NCBI RefSeq assembly: GCF_000721105.1
Contig: NZ_JOEV01000027.1
Coordinates: 35,685 to 99,684 of the forward strand
Source of the DNA: Streptomyces cellulosae
GTDB lineage: Bacteria > Actinomycetota > Actinomycetes > Streptomycetales > Streptomycetaceae
Direction: 5' to 3'
Length of the DNA: 64,000 nucleotides
Below are positions 55,669 through 64,000 of the stretch, piece after piece (the stretch's first letter is position 1; each line of letters starts with the position of its first letter). The position numbers and the translations under genes are program-made. The notes under the pieces were generated by a model. The model did not search any database and had not been told where the DNA came from. It was given only the letters and a program-made list of their open reading frames with translations.

Positions 55669-56715
55669 ATGAGACTGACCGACATATCGCTGAACTGGTT
55701 GCTTCCGGGCGCCGTACTGCTCCTGGGCATGCTGGCGGCGGTGGCGGTGCTCGCGCGCGGAAAGCGCTCCTCCGGGGAGAACGCGAGCGCGGACGATTCG
55801 TGGGAGCGCAGCGAGGAGCGCCGCAGGCGCAAGGAAGCCATATACGGCACCGCCTCCTACATCCTGCTGTTCTGCTGTGCGGCGGTGGCGGCCGCCCTCT
55901 CCTTCCACGGCCTGGTCGGCTTCGGCGAACAGAACCTCGGCCTCTCGGGCGGCTGGGAGTACCTGGTGCCGTTCGGCCTGGACGGCGCGGCGATGTTCTG
56001 CTCCGTCCTCGCGGTGCGCGAGGCCAGCCACGGTGACGCGGCACTCGGCTCCCGGATACTCGTGTGGACGTTCGCCAGCGCGGCGGCCTGGTTCAACTGG
56101 GTCCACGCGCCCCGGGGCATCGACCACGCGGGCGCCCCGCAGTTCTTCGCCGGCATGTCGATGTCCGCGGCCGTCCTGTTCGACCGCGCGCTGAAGCAGA
56201 CCCGCCGGGCCGCCCTGCGTGAGCAGGGTCTGGTACCGCGTCCGCTGCCGCAGATCCGCATGGTCCGCTGGCTTCGGGCGCCCCGCGAGACGTACAAGGC
56301 GTGGTCGCTGATGCTCCTGGAGGGCGTGCGCAGCCTGGACGAGGCGGTCGACGAGGTCCGCGAGGACAAGCGTCAGAAGGAGACGGCCCGACTGCGCCGC
56401 CGCGACAAGGAGCGGGTGGAGCGGGCACAGCTGAAGGCGATCAGCCGGGGCCACCGCGGGTTCGTGGGCCGGGGTCGCCAGTTGGAGTCCCAGGCCACCG
56501 CCACCCTGGAGCGCACCTCGGACCCCGTCACCGCGGAGCCTGCCATATCGACGTCGGAGCATCTGCCCGTGCGCGCGCGTCCCTCCCTGCAGCCCGTCCG
56601 CACCGGCTCTGACTTCCCCGCCGTCGACCTCACCGCGGAGGACGACACCATGGCGCTTCCGCGCCTCGACTCCCTGGAGCGCAAGCTCAAGGATCTGGAG
56701 CAGCAGTTCGGCTAG
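55669..56715 (+). CDS. DUF2637 membrane protein (SpdB-like)
   Basis: 348 residues from ATG 55669. Four membrane segments: LNWLLPGAVLLLGMLAAVAV, YILLFCCAAVAAALSFHGLV, YLVPFGLDGAAMFCSVLAV and ILVWTFASAAAWFNWVHAP. A long cytosolic tail has a basic coiled-coil (VREDKRQKETARLRRRDKER) and ends in LERKLKDLEQQF. The DUF2637 family includes spread proteins of Streptomyces plasmids and chromosomal paralogs of unknown role. Confidence 0.88.
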   Translation: MRLTDISLNWLLPGAVLLLGMLAAVAVLARGKRSSGENASADDSWERSEERRRRKEAIYGTASYILLFCCAAVAAALSFHGLVGFGEQNLGLSGGWEYLVPFGLDGAAMFCSVLAVREASHGDAALGSRILVWTFASAAAWFNWVHAPRGIDHAGAPQFFAGMSMSAAVLFDRALKQTRRAALREQGLVPRPLPQIRMVRWLRAPRETYKAWSLMLLEGVRSLDEAVDEVREDKRQKETARLRRRDKERVERAQLKAISRGHRGFVGRGRQLESQATATLERTSDPVTAEPAISTSEHLPVRARPSLQPVRTGSDFPAVDLTAEDDTMALPRLDSLERKLKDLEQQFG

Positions 56716-56769
56716 TGGGCAGTTCGGCCGGCTGGTTCGGGCTACGCGGGCCGGGCCGGACCAGGCGTT

Positions 56770-56808
56770 GGGAAGGGGGCGTGACCTCGGCGGTCACGCC
56801 CCCTTCCC
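56770..56808. terminator. Bidirectional hairpin terminator
   Basis: A perfect 17-bp stem (gggaagggggcgtgacc and its complement) with a 5-base loop lies between the convergent ends of the DUF2637 and anti-sigma genes. Confidence 0.85.
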
Positions 56809-56816
56809 GTTGCCGT

Positions 56817-57308
56817 TCAGGCCTGGCCCCCGTCCAGCTCGAACCACACCGCCTTCCCCACGCCGTGCAGCCGCACGCCCCAGGCGTCCGCGAGGGACTG
56901 CACCAGGACCAGGCCCCTGCCATGGGTACCGTGCGTACCGTCGTCGGCGTTCACCGCGCGGAGCCTGGGCCTGCGGGCCACGAAGTCCCGTACCTCCACC
57001 CTCAGTCCGCGGGGTCCGACGGTCGCCGTCAGGACCGCGTCGCGGTCGGTGTGGACGAGCGCGTTGGTGACGAGTTCGCTGGTCAGCAATTCCGCGACCT
57101 CTGCCCGTCCGGGCCGGCCCCAGTGCCGCAGCACCTCCCGCAGCGCCTTGCGCGCCTCGGGCACCGCCCTCAGGTCCGCCCGCCCGAGTCTGCGGCTGAG
57201 CTGTGGCTTCGGCACCTCGTCCCGGTCGTTGTCGGCCTTGTCCTGCACTGCCTTAGCCGAGAAGGCCCCGATCGCCGTGGGACCGCCTCCTCGTGCCTGC
57301 CTCTTCAT
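56817..57308 (-). CDS. ATP-binding anti-sigma/regulatory protein (HATPase_c_2)
   Basis: 163 residues of the RsbW-like GHKL family. N box LLTSELVTNALVHT, G1 box VRDFVARRPRLR region, G2 box HGRGLVLVQSLAD. Such proteins are very abundant in Streptomyces and phosphorylate or sequester partners in sigma control. No sigma or anti-anti-sigma gene adjoins it. Confidence 0.88.
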   Translation of the reverse strand: MKRQARGGGPTAIGAFSAKAVQDKADNDRDEVPKPQLSRRLGRADLRAVPEARKALREVLRHWGRPGRAEVAELLTSELVTNALVHTDRDAVLTATVGPRGLRVEVRDFVARRPRLRAVNADDGTHGTHGRGLVLVQSLADAWGVRLHGVGKAVWFELDGGQA

Positions 57309-57455
57309 GACCCCCGCCCGCGTGCCGATGTCGGTTCCCCTCCTGCTCGAACACGTTCACGAGGATCCATTCCCCTTGGCTCACCGGGCAGTCATGTCGA
57401 ATCCTCAACGACCAGGTGTTCGGCCACGGACGGGGCGGTACCGGCCGGGTGACAA

Positions 57456-57501
57456 GGGCGAGGCGCCGGCAAACTGGCCGGAATCGTCCGGTGCCTCGCC
57501 C
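57456..57501 (-). terminator. Hairpin terminator after the secreted protein gene
   Basis: A 14-bp stem (gggcgaggcgccgg with ccggtgcctcgccc, one G-U pair) with an 18-base loop lies 34 bases beyond the minus-strand stop at 57536. Confidence 0.65.
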
Positions 57502-57535
57502 GCGTACCCAGTGGTTCTGACCGGCGCGGAGGTCG

Positions 57536-58006
57536 CTACTGGCGGCCGACGCCCTTCATGCCGCCGATGTGGAAGATCTTGTGGTCGCGGGTCATGTCGA
57601 CGACGAGTCGGCTCGTCACACCACCGCCCCACGTGAGGGTGACGACGGCCTCCGTGTGGCCCGCGCCGCCGTTGTCGGTGACCTTCCAAGCGAGCGGGAC
57701 GTTCTGGGCGCGCAGGACTCCGTCGGCGTGCTCCTTCTCCTCCCAGGCCGTCAGTTCCTTCTGGAAGCCGGTGGTGAGGTAGTGGCCGCGCAGTTCGTCC
57801 GCGAGGCCGCCGCCGCCCTCGTCGGTGACCGCGTCGATGTAGGTGCCGTAGAAGTCGGCGATCCGGGTGATGTCGTCGGACGACGCGCCGCTGACGGAGC
57901 GCGGCGGGCCGGCGGAGGCCTGGGCGGTGGCGCCGAGGCCGAGGGCCAGGGCGAGGGCCGCGGTCGCGGCCACGGCCGTGCGGCGGTTGGTCCTGTCGCT
58001 GTTCAT
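57536..58006 (-). CDS. Secreted hypothetical protein, possibly NTF2-like
   Basis: 156 residues from ATG 58004-58006. An Ala/Leu-rich signal peptide (cut near residue 31, ATAQASA). The mature part begins DDITRIADFYGTYIDAVTDE and contains a helix then four strands ending GGMKGVGRQ, the pattern of NTF2/SnoaL-like lids. No catalytic residues stand out. It may share a transcript with the secreted protein at 58106-58723, which is upstream on the same strand, but a terminator lies between them. Confidence 0.75.
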   Translation of the reverse strand: MNSDRTNRRTAVAATAALALALGLGATAQASAGPPRSVSGASSDDITRIADFYGTYIDAVTDEGGGGLADELRGHYLTTGFQKELTAWEEKEHADGVLRAQNVPLAWKVTDNGGAGHTEAVVTLTWGGGVTSRLVVDMTRDHKIFHIGGMKGVGRQ

Positions 58007-58044
58007 GTGTCGATCCCCCGTGTTCGTGTGTGCTGTGGTCGTGC

Positions 58045-58083
58045 GGGGCCGCCCGCCCGACCCCCGTGCGGGAGGGCGGCCCC
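58045..58083 (-). terminator. Hairpin terminator
   Basis: The 10-bp arms ggggccgccc and gggcggcccc, with an inner cccg/cggg pairing, follow the stop at 58106 by 22 bases on the minus strand. Confidence 0.65.
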
Positions 58084-58105
58084 GGTTCTCGCGGTGGTCG
58101 TGCGG

Positions 58106-58723
58106 TCAGTGGAGCTTGTTCACGGCCGTGGTGGTCGTCTTCTTGAAGGCCTTCACGGGGGCGTCCCCGAAGTCGCCGAGCTCGCCCCAGTCCACGACGG
58201 TCACGGTCCGCCCGTCCCGGCCGGCCGACAGCAGGCGGATGTCGTTCGCGCCGCCCGAGGACTCGGTGTGCAGACCGTAGACGTGGGCGCCCTCCTCGAC
58301 GGGCAGCTTCCCGTAGTCCTTCGCCGAGGCGTCGGTCTCCGGGTCCGCGCCCTCGATCCGCGCCGGGCAGGACGGGATGTCCTTCTCCAGCGCCGAGTAG
58401 AGGGACTTCGCCGAGCGGGTGTCCGGCAGCACGACGGTGATCTGCCGGGCGCCCGTGTCGAGGTCGGTGTGGAAGTCCCGGTGCCAGACGTTCCCATGGC
58501 CCGGAAGGGACCGCAGGCAGGTGTCCCACTCCGTGTCCTCCGGTACGCCCGCGGTGACCTTGCCGGCCGTCCAGGACGAGGTGGGGTGCGGCGGAAGGTC
58601 TCCGGCCGCGAGGAAGCCGGGCACCTTCGTGGCGGCGCCGGCCGGTGGAGCGAGTACCGCACCGAGCGTGAAGCCCGTGATGGCGAGTACGGTGAGCGCG
58701 CCTGCTGCGGTGCGCTTGGGCAT
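58106..58723 (-). CDS. Secreted hypothetical sensor-like protein
   Basis: 205 residues from ATG 58721-58723 after a gggggac site. A signal peptide (about 1-30, ending PPAGA) and a mature beta-rich domain with two cysteines (DTCLRSL and IPSCPARIEG) like the extracellular sensor domain of PknH-type kinases and related lipoproteins. A conserved ITVVLPDTRSAKSLYSALEKD stretch is notable. It is not predicted to be lipidated. Function unknown. Confidence 0.75.
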   Translation of the reverse strand: MPKRTAAGALTVLAITGFTLGAVLAPPAGAATKVPGFLAAGDLPPHPTSSWTAGKVTAGVPEDTEWDTCLRSLPGHGNVWHRDFHTDLDTGARQITVVLPDTRSAKSLYSALEKDIPSCPARIEGADPETDASAKDYGKLPVEEGAHVYGLHTESSGGANDIRLLSAGRDGRTVTVVDWGELGDFGDAPVKAFKKTTTTAVNKLH

Positions 58724-58979
58724 GGGTGTCCCCCGTGGGTGAGTGCATGAGTACGTGCAAGTGAGTGCAGAGTGAGTGCGCAGGTGTGGAACGCCGCGGC
58801 GGTGCCGGATGGTCGGTCCGGCGAGCGGCGGTGCGACACCAAGAGCATCAGCGGTCACAGCGGGCCGGCGCAACAGGGGCCGCCGGTTTTCCCACGGTGG
58901 AACCATCCCAGGCCGTCTGACGTGCAGGTATATGGAGTGCCTGGGATGCCGTCCCGGGACGCGACCACACGGGGGCAGG

Positions 58980-61007
58980 GTGACCGGGCAGAACGAGGTC
59001 GAGGTGTTCGCGGCTCTGCTGCGCCGGTTCAAGGACCGCACGGACCGCAGTTACGGCCAGCTGGCCCGCCGCCTGAACATGAACACCTCCACGTTGCACC
59101 GCTACTGCGCCGGCGAGGCGGTCCCCCTCGACTTCGCCCCGGCGGAACGCTTCGCCGCGCTGTGCGGGGCGTCACCGGAGGAACGCCTGGAACTGCACCG
59201 GCTGTGGTTATCGGCGGTGGCGGCACGGCGGAGGCCGCGGACGGGGAGTGGCAGCCGGCGAACACCGGCCTGGGCCTCCGACGAGACCGGCACGGAGGAC
59301 GACCCGGGGGCCGGGGCGGCGAGCGCGGTGCGGGCCGGGGACGGCACGGACCCGGAGCGGGATGCCAAGGGCCGGGCGGCGGGCGGGAAAGGCGGAGTCG
59401 GCCCGGACGACATCCGGGACGCGCAAGGCCGGGCGGACGTACCGGGCGAGCGGAGCGCGGTGGCCGGACTCGGTGCCGAGGCCGCTGCGGGACTGGCTGC
59501 TGGGGCCGGGGCCGAACCGAACGTGCACGGCGGACCCGACACGGGGGTCGGATCCGGCAAGGTCGGCATGCCGAACCCGGAGGGCGGACCGGACGCCGGG
59601 CAGGGACCGAACACCGGAACCGGACCGAACGCCGAAGGCGGGCCTCAGTCCGAAAGCGGACCGCAGGCCGAAGGCGGGCGGCAGGCCAAAGGCGGACCGC
59701 AGGCCGAAGGCGGGCGGCAGGCCAAAGGCGGACCGCAGGCCGAAAGCGGACCGCAGGCCGAAAGTGGACCAAAGGCCGACGGCGGACCGTACGCCGGGCA
59801 CGCTGCGAACCCCGAAGACCGGCCCCACACCGCACACGAACCAGCCCCCGAACACCGGACCCACACCGCACACGAACCAGCCCCCGAACACCGGACCCAC
59901 ACCGCGCACGAACCAGCCCCCGAACACCGGACCCACACCGCACGCGAACCAGCCCCCGAACACCGGCCGAACGCCGAAACCGGCCCGGAGCTCGGAGGCG
60001 TACCACCGGAGGCCGGGGTGGCGGCACCGGTGTCCGGCCCGGCGGCCCGGCCCTGGTTCCGGCGGCGGGCTCTCGCGACCGCGGCTGTCGCCGCCGCGCT
60101 GCTCGCCACGCTCGGGAGTCTGTCGGCGCTGCCGTCCGGCGGTCCGTCAGGGGACGACTCCACGCGGGCCTCGAGCGGACCGCCCCGTACGACGGACCCG
60201 GGCACGCCTCACCGCCCTTCGGGCACGCCCTCGAAGTCCTCCCCCGGCAGCCGTTCCCCCTCCCCCTCCGCCTCCAGGACGTCCAGCGGCCCCAAGGCGG
60301 CCAAGCCGTCCGCGACGCCTTCCGGCACCGGCCGCCGCCCGTCCGGAGCCGGCGGGCAGAACGCGGCCGGTACCCCCGCCGTCCCGCTCACCTGGACCGC
60401 CGACTCCCAGATCTGGAACATGGGCTGCGGCCACGACTACGTCATCGACAAGCCGCCCGCACAGGTTCCGCCGCCTCCGGCCGCGCAGGACGCCGCACCC
60501 TGGGCGGCGACGCAGGGCGCCCTGCACGGCCAGGACACCAACGTACGGATCTCTGTACAGGGGCGCAGCACCACGGCCGTGGTCCTGGAGGCGCTCCGTG
60601 TCCGTGTCGTGAGGCGGTCGGACCCCGCCCCGGGCAACTCGTACGCCATGGACCAGGGCTGCGGCGGAGCGCTCACTCCCCGCTTCTTCTCCGTCGATCT
60701 GGACAAGGACCGCCCGATCGCCCACTCGGAGGCCGGCGGCGACGAGGAGGGCCCCATCCCCGCTGTCGAGATGCCCTACCGGGTCTCCTCCGAGGACCCT
60801 GAGGTACTGCTGGTCACGGCCAGGACCACGACCTGCGACTGCAGTTGGTACCTCGAACTGGACTGGTCCTCCCAGGGCCGCACCGGCACCATCCGCATCG
60901 ACGACCAGGGCAGCCCGTTCCGCACGACCAGCATCAAGGGCCTGCCGCGCTACTGGTACGGCACCAACGGCTCCGGCGAGCGCCAGTGGGTGCCGTACGA
61001 CAGTTGA
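58980..61007 (+). CDS. HTH (Xre-type) protein with repeat-rich linker, membrane helix and extracellular domain
   Basis: 675 residues from GTG 58980; the site is weak and an ATG about 17 codons upstream is possible. Residues 10-80 are an HTH (FKDRTDRSYGQLARRLNMNT). Residues 95-335 are a low-complexity linker with two tandem arrays (12 hexapeptides GPxAxx, then four 12-residue HTAHEPAPEHRT copies). One membrane helix, RALATAAVAAALLATLGSLSAL, is near 365. The C-terminal domain (about 465-675) has Cys residues in MGCGHDYV, DQGCGG and TTCDCSW. The inside HTH and outside Cys domain suggest direct signal transfer. Streptomyces has many such proteins but the repeats are unusual. Confidence 0.85.
   Translation: MTGQNEVEVFAALLRRFKDRTDRSYGQLARRLNMNTSTLHRYCAGEAVPLDFAPAERFAALCGASPEERLELHRLWLSAVAARRRPRTGSGSRRTPAWASDETGTEDDPGAGAASAVRAGDGTDPERDAKGRAAGGKGGVGPDDIRDAQGRADVPGERSAVAGLGAEAAAGLAAGAGAEPNVHGGPDTGVGSGKVGMPNPEGGPDAGQGPNTGTGPNAEGGPQSESGPQAEGGRQAKGGPQAEGGRQAKGGPQAESGPQAESGPKADGGPYAGHAANPEDRPHTAHEPAPEHRTHTAHEPAPEHRTHTAHEPAPEHRTHTAREPAPEHRPNAETGPELGGVPPEAGVAAPVSGPAARPWFRRRALATAAVAAALLATLGSLSALPSGGPSGDDSTRASSGPPRTTDPGTPHRPSGTPSKSSPGSRSPSPSASRTSSGPKAAKPSATPSGTGRRPSGAGGQNAAGTPAVPLTWTADSQIWNMGCGHDYVIDKPPAQVPPPPAAQDAAPWAATQGALHGQDTNVRISVQGRSTTAVVLEALRVRVVRRSDPAPGNSYAMDQGCGGALTPRFFSVDLDKDRPIAHSEAGGDEEGPIPAVEMPYRVSSEDPEVLLVTARTTTCDCSWYLELDWSSQGRTGTIRIDDQGSPFRTTSIKGLPRYWYGTNGSGERQWVPYDS
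59586..59801 (+). repeat. 12-unit hexapeptide-coding (18-bp) array
   Basis: Twelve consecutive in-frame 18-bp units code for GPDAGQ, GPNTGT, GPNAEG, GPQSES, GPQAEG, GRQAKG and variants. The central units alternate between GPQAEG and GRQAKG, which means the repeat unit at higher order is 36 bp. Confidence 0.9.
59824..59967 (+). repeat. Four 36-bp coding repeats
   Basis: Four tandem copies of a 36-bp unit (starts cccacaccgcacacgaacca) code for HTAHEPAPEHRT; the fourth reads HTAREPAPEHRP. Copies 1-3 are nearly identical at DNA level, showing recent expansion. Confidence 0.92.
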
Positions 61008-61058
61008 CGGGCACCGAGTTCACCGAAAGCAGGGAACGCGTTGCAAGCGCCCAGCACC

Positions 61059-62801
61059 TCAAATGCGTGGCACGTTCCGCAGGTTGGAGCGGGCCATCTG
61101 GAGCATGCGGCCGACGCCGCCGTCCAGGACGATCTTGGAGGCGGACAGGGCGAAGCCGGTCACCATCTCGGCGCTGATCTTCGGCGGGATGGACAGCGCG
61201 TTGGGGTCGGTGACGATGTCGACGAGGGCGGGCCCCTTGTGCTTGAAGGCGTCCTTGAGCGCGCCCGCGAGGTCCTTGGGCTTCTCGACGCGCACCCCGT
61301 GGGCACCGCAGGCGCGGGCGACGGCCGCGAAGTCGGGGTTCTTGTTCGTCGTGCCGTACGACGGGAGGCCGGCGACCAGCATCTCCAACTCGACCATGCC
61401 GAGGGAGGAGTTGTTGAACAGTACGACCTTCACCGGCAGGTCGTACTGGACGAGCGTGAGGAAGTCGCCCATCAGCATCGAGAAGCCGCCGTCCCCGGAC
61501 ATCGACACGACCTGCCGGTTCCGGTCGGTGAACTGGGCGCCGATCGCCATGGGCAGTGCGTTCGCCATCGAACCGTGGGAGAAGGAACCGATCACGCGGC
61601 GGCGGCCGTTGGGTGAGATGTAGCGGGCGGCCCAGACGTTGCACATACCGGTGTCGACCGTGAACACGGCGTCGTCGTCGGCGAGTTCGTCGAGTACGGA
61701 CGCCACGTACTCGGGGTGGATCGGTACGTGCTTGTCCACCTTGCGGGTGTAGGCCTTGACGACCCCTTCCAGGGCGTCGGCGTGCTTCTTGAGCATCTTG
61801 TCGAGGAAGCGCCGGTCCGTCTTCTCCCGCACCCGCGGCACCAGACAGCGCAGGGTCTCGCGCACGTCGCCCCACACCGCGAGGTCCAACTTGGAGCGGC
61901 GGCCAAGGTGTTCGGGCCGTACGTCGATCTGGGCGATCTTGACGTCGTCCGGGAGGAAGGCGTTGTACGGGAAGTCGGTGCCGAGCAGGATCAGCAGGTC
62001 GCACTCGTGGGTGGCCTCGTAGGCGGCACCGTAGCCGAGCAGTCCGCTCATGCCGACGTCGAAGGGGTTGTCGTACTGGATCCACTCCTTGCCCCGCAGG
62101 GCGTGCCCGACCGGCGACTTGATCTTCTCCGCGAACTCCATGACCTCGGCGTGCGCACCGGCGGTTCCGCTGCCGCAGAACAACGTGATCCGGTCCGCCT
62201 CGTCGATCAGCTCCACGAGTTTGTCGATCTCGGCGTCGCCGGGGCGGACGGTGGGCCGGGAGGTGACGAGGGCGGTCTCGGCGGCCTTGTCCGGGGCGGG
62301 TTCGGCGGCGATGTCGCCGGGGAGGGTGACCACGCTGACGCCGCTGCGGCCGACCGCGTTCTGGATGGCGGTCTGCACCAGCCGGGGCATCTGCTTCGGG
62401 CTGGAGATCATCTCGCTGTAGTGGCTGCACTCCTGGAAGAGGCGGTCCGGGTGGGTCTCCTGGAAGTAGCCGAGACCGATCTCACTGGAGGGGATGTGCG
62501 AGGCGAGGGCGAGGACGGGCGCCATGGAACGGTGGGCGTCGTAGAGGCCGTTGATGAGGTGCAGGTTGCCGGGTCCGCAGGAGCCCGCGCAGGCCGCGAG
62601 CTTGCCGGTGACCTGGGCCTCCGCTCCGGCCGCGAAGGCTGCTGTCTCCTCGTGGCGGACGTGCACCCAGTCGATGGCGGAGTTACGGCGGACGGCGTCC
62701 ACCACGGGGTTGAGGCTGTCGCCGACGACGCCGTAGAGGCGTTCGACTCCGGCGCGGACGAGAATGTCGACGAACTGTTCGGCTACGTTCTGCTTGGCCA
62801 T
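61059..62801 (-). CDS. poxB: Pyruvate oxidase/dehydrogenase (quinone)-type ThDP enzyme
   Basis: 580 residues from ATG 62799-62801. Full ThDP-enzyme layout: Pyr domain with catalytic Glu in HVRHEETAAFAAGAEA, central FAD/Rossmann-like domain (LLILLGTDFPYNAF), and PP domain with SGDGGFSMLMGDFLTLVQ and NNSSLGMVELEM. It decarboxylates pyruvate, probably giving acetate and CO2 with electrons to quinone. The C-terminal membrane-binding tail of E. coli PoxB is not evident, so the acceptor is uncertain. Confidence 0.88.
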   Translation of the reverse strand: MAKQNVAEQFVDILVRAGVERLYGVVGDSLNPVVDAVRRNSAIDWVHVRHEETAAFAAGAEAQVTGKLAACAGSCGPGNLHLINGLYDAHRSMAPVLALASHIPSSEIGLGYFQETHPDRLFQECSHYSEMISSPKQMPRLVQTAIQNAVGRSGVSVVTLPGDIAAEPAPDKAAETALVTSRPTVRPGDAEIDKLVELIDEADRITLFCGSGTAGAHAEVMEFAEKIKSPVGHALRGKEWIQYDNPFDVGMSGLLGYGAAYEATHECDLLILLGTDFPYNAFLPDDVKIAQIDVRPEHLGRRSKLDLAVWGDVRETLRCLVPRVREKTDRRFLDKMLKKHADALEGVVKAYTRKVDKHVPIHPEYVASVLDELADDDAVFTVDTGMCNVWAARYISPNGRRRVIGSFSHGSMANALPMAIGAQFTDRNRQVVSMSGDGGFSMLMGDFLTLVQYDLPVKVVLFNNSSLGMVELEMLVAGLPSYGTTNKNPDFAAVARACGAHGVRVEKPKDLAGALKDAFKHKGPALVDIVTDPNALSIPPKISAEMVTGFALSASKIVLDGGVGRMLQMARSNLRNVPRI

Positions 62802-62867
62802 GGTGCTCTCATGCCCCTCTGGTCTCCGGAGATCCCTGTGGGTTCCATGAATTCACAGCGCGGGCCG

Positions 62868-64000
62868 TCACGCCTCCCAAACAGCGGCGGCCGTACGATC
62901 GTCCGCATATCCCTTGACCCTTACTTGGGTGTCGGCGAGGAACGCGGCGAGGCCGGGCGGGGTGGGGCCGGACCATCGGCCGGTCAGGTACTGGCAGAGT
63001 TCGGGTTCGCCGCGCAACGGATCGGCGAGGCCACCGGTGCACATCAGGAGCGTGTCACCCGGGCGGGCGATGGAGGCACGGAAGCGGAAGGGTTCGCGGG
63101 GCGGCTCGGGGGCCGGTTCGTACGGGCTCGGGGGCGTCGGGATGCCCAGGTCCATGGTGAGCCGGTCGCCCTCGGGGGTCTCGGGCGGCAGTGAGCCGAA
63201 GCCGACGACCGGCTCGCCGGTGATGTCCTGCACCCGCGGTTCGATGTCCTGCCATTCGCCGTCGCGCAGCCGGAACAGTCCGCCGGCGCCGACGCCGAAG
63301 AAGACGCGGGTGCGGCACTCGGGATCGGCGGGCAGGAGCAGACAGCGCAGGGTGGCGGCGTACTCCTCCGGGTCGATGCCCTGCTCGGCGGCGCTGGCGC
63401 GGAGTCTGCCGAGGCTACGGTCGGTGAGGCGGTGCAGGCCCGACTTCAGGTCGCCGCGCCGGCCCACCCTGATGTCCTCGGCGAGCCGGGCGTGACTGCG
63501 GCCCACGGCCCGGCCGATCCAGTGGCAGGCCTCGGCCGCGGCGCGGTGCGCGCCGGGTGTGGCGCGGGCGCCGGTCGCCATCGCGACGAGGACCAGCGCG
63601 TGGTCGCCGGTGCCGAAGCGGGCGGTGAGCAGCGAGTCGCGGCGCGGCTCCCCCCGGAACCGGGCGGAGTCCCCGCGCACGGACGCCGCGCGAAGGGTGC
63701 AGGCCCCGTACCGTGCCCCGTCCAGCACGGTGTCCGCCACCAGATCGTCGAGCTCGTCCGGGTCGGCCGTGGGCAGCGCGGTGGGCTCGGCCTCGTAGGT
63801 GGGCGGCCCGGACCCGACGTATCCGACGGCCTCGGGCGGGAGGAGCGGGAGGTCGACACGGGTGCCCTGCGGGGCCGGGGCCGGGCTGGGGGCGGAGGTG
63901 GGAGTGGGGGCGGAGGGCTGGTTCCGGGCAGGGTCGGTGGTGGCGCTGAGGGAGGGGGTCGTCCGGGTCCGGGGCTCGCCGTGGAGGGCACCGACTGCGG
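62868..64000 (-). CDS. PP2C-like phosphatase domain protein, 5' end outside the window
   Basis: The minus-strand frame is open from the stop at 62868-62870 to base 64000, so at least 377 residues. The first 90 are Pro/Ala/Thr-rich linker. Then VADTVLDGARYGACTLRAAS and RRDSLLTARFGTGDHALVLV give a PP2C-like core with the Asp motif DSLLTA; CTGGLADPLRGEPELCQYL and DTQVRVKGYADDRTAAAVW follow. Streptomyces has many such eukaryotic-type phosphatase paralogs. Metal-binding Asp residues are only partly recognisable, so it may be a degenerate one. The start codon is not visible. Confidence 0.72.
   Translation of the reverse strand, partial: AVGALHGEPRTRTTPSLSATTDPARNQPSAPTPTSAPSPAPAPQGTRVDLPLLPPEAVGYVGSGPPTYEAEPTALPTADPDELDDLVADTVLDGARYGACTLRAASVRGDSARFRGEPRRDSLLTARFGTGDHALVLVAMATGARATPGAHRAAAEACHWIGRAVGRSHARLAEDIRVGRRGDLKSGLHRLTDRSLGRLRASAAEQGIDPEEYAATLRCLLLPADPECRTRVFFGVGAGGLFRLRDGEWQDIEPRVQDITGEPVVGFGSLPPETPEGDRLTMDLGIPTPPSPYEPAPEPPREPFRFRASIARPGDTLLMCTGGLADPLRGEPELCQYLTGRWSGPTPPGLAAFLADTQVRVKGYADDRTAAAVWEA

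Overview
The window is high-GC actinobacterial chromosome, almost certainly Streptomyces. The signs are GTG starts, ATGA/GTGA gene overlaps, strong G/C-rich hairpin terminators, and typical streptomycete families (DUF574-type SAM methyltransferase, DUF2637 protein, ATP-binding anti-sigma protein, LuxR-type regulators, an FhuF-like protein behind an iron box, secreted trypsin). Most of it is chromosomal housekeeping or catabolic DNA. No rRNA, tRNA, CRISPR array or intact transposon was recognised.

Layout. 0-4.8 kb: a clipped gene, a gene-poor stretch, then a histidine phosphatase, a hypothetical, a thioesterase, an NAD(P)-binding protein and an AraC regulator. 4.4-8.6 kb: purine ring breakdown on the minus strand (OHCU decarboxylase, hydroxyisourate hydrolase, uricase, an 8-oxoguanine deaminase-like amidohydrolase), preceded by an HTH regulator and a thiamine-binding protein. 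8.7-20.9 kb: an unusual block. Seven closely packed minus-strand genes (GtrA flippase, GT2 glycosyltransferase, GT39-type membrane transferase, a membrane-anchored TIG-like repeat protein, a small conserved protein, a REC-PAS-PAS histidine kinase and a LuxR response regulator) diverge from a subtilisin-fold protein that has lost all its catalytic residues. A perfect 58-bp palindrome and a receiver/GH5 endoglucanase gene pair follow. 20.9-26.5 kb: decayed GH15 and PAP2 genes, a second kinase/response-regulator pair, and an ECF sigma gene between two paralogous zinc anti-sigma genes. 26.7-31.7 kb: the glyoxylate pathway (hydroxypyruvate isomerase, tartronate semialdehyde reductase, glyoxylate carboligase). 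31.7-45.1 kb: mixed metabolism and regulation (two acyl-CoA synthetases, a GAF-LuxR and a large LAL regulator, secreted trypsin, methyltransferases, a HAD protein). 45.1-52.4 kb: the xanthine dehydrogenase operon (FAD, 2Fe-2S, Mo subunits and XdhC) opposite a PucR regulator. 52.5-64 kb: TPR protein, GntR regulator, iron-regulated FhuF-like protein, DUF2637 protein, anti-sigma protein, two secreted proteins, an HTH-transmembrane protein with two repeat arrays, a PoxB-type enzyme and a PP2C-like protein that runs off the right edge.

Functionally, xanthine dehydrogenase, uricase, HIU hydrolase and OHCU decarboxylase take hypoxanthine/xanthine to allantoin. Allantoin breakdown gives glyoxylate, which Gcl, Hyi and GlxR convert to glycerate. 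Related 15-bp elements of the form TTC-n9-GAA lie upstream of the uric-acid operon, of hyi and (twice) of gcl, and suggest one regulator for the scattered pieces. The 8.7-26.5 kb block separates the uric-acid and glyoxylate genes and contains a tyrosine-recombinase scrap at its left edge and decayed genes towards its right, so it may be an insertion. It is the best candidate here for an undescribed system: envelope glycan synthesis wired to its own two-component regulators and a pseudo-subtilase. A second theme is short in-frame tandem repeats (9, 18 and 36 bp) at many separate loci.
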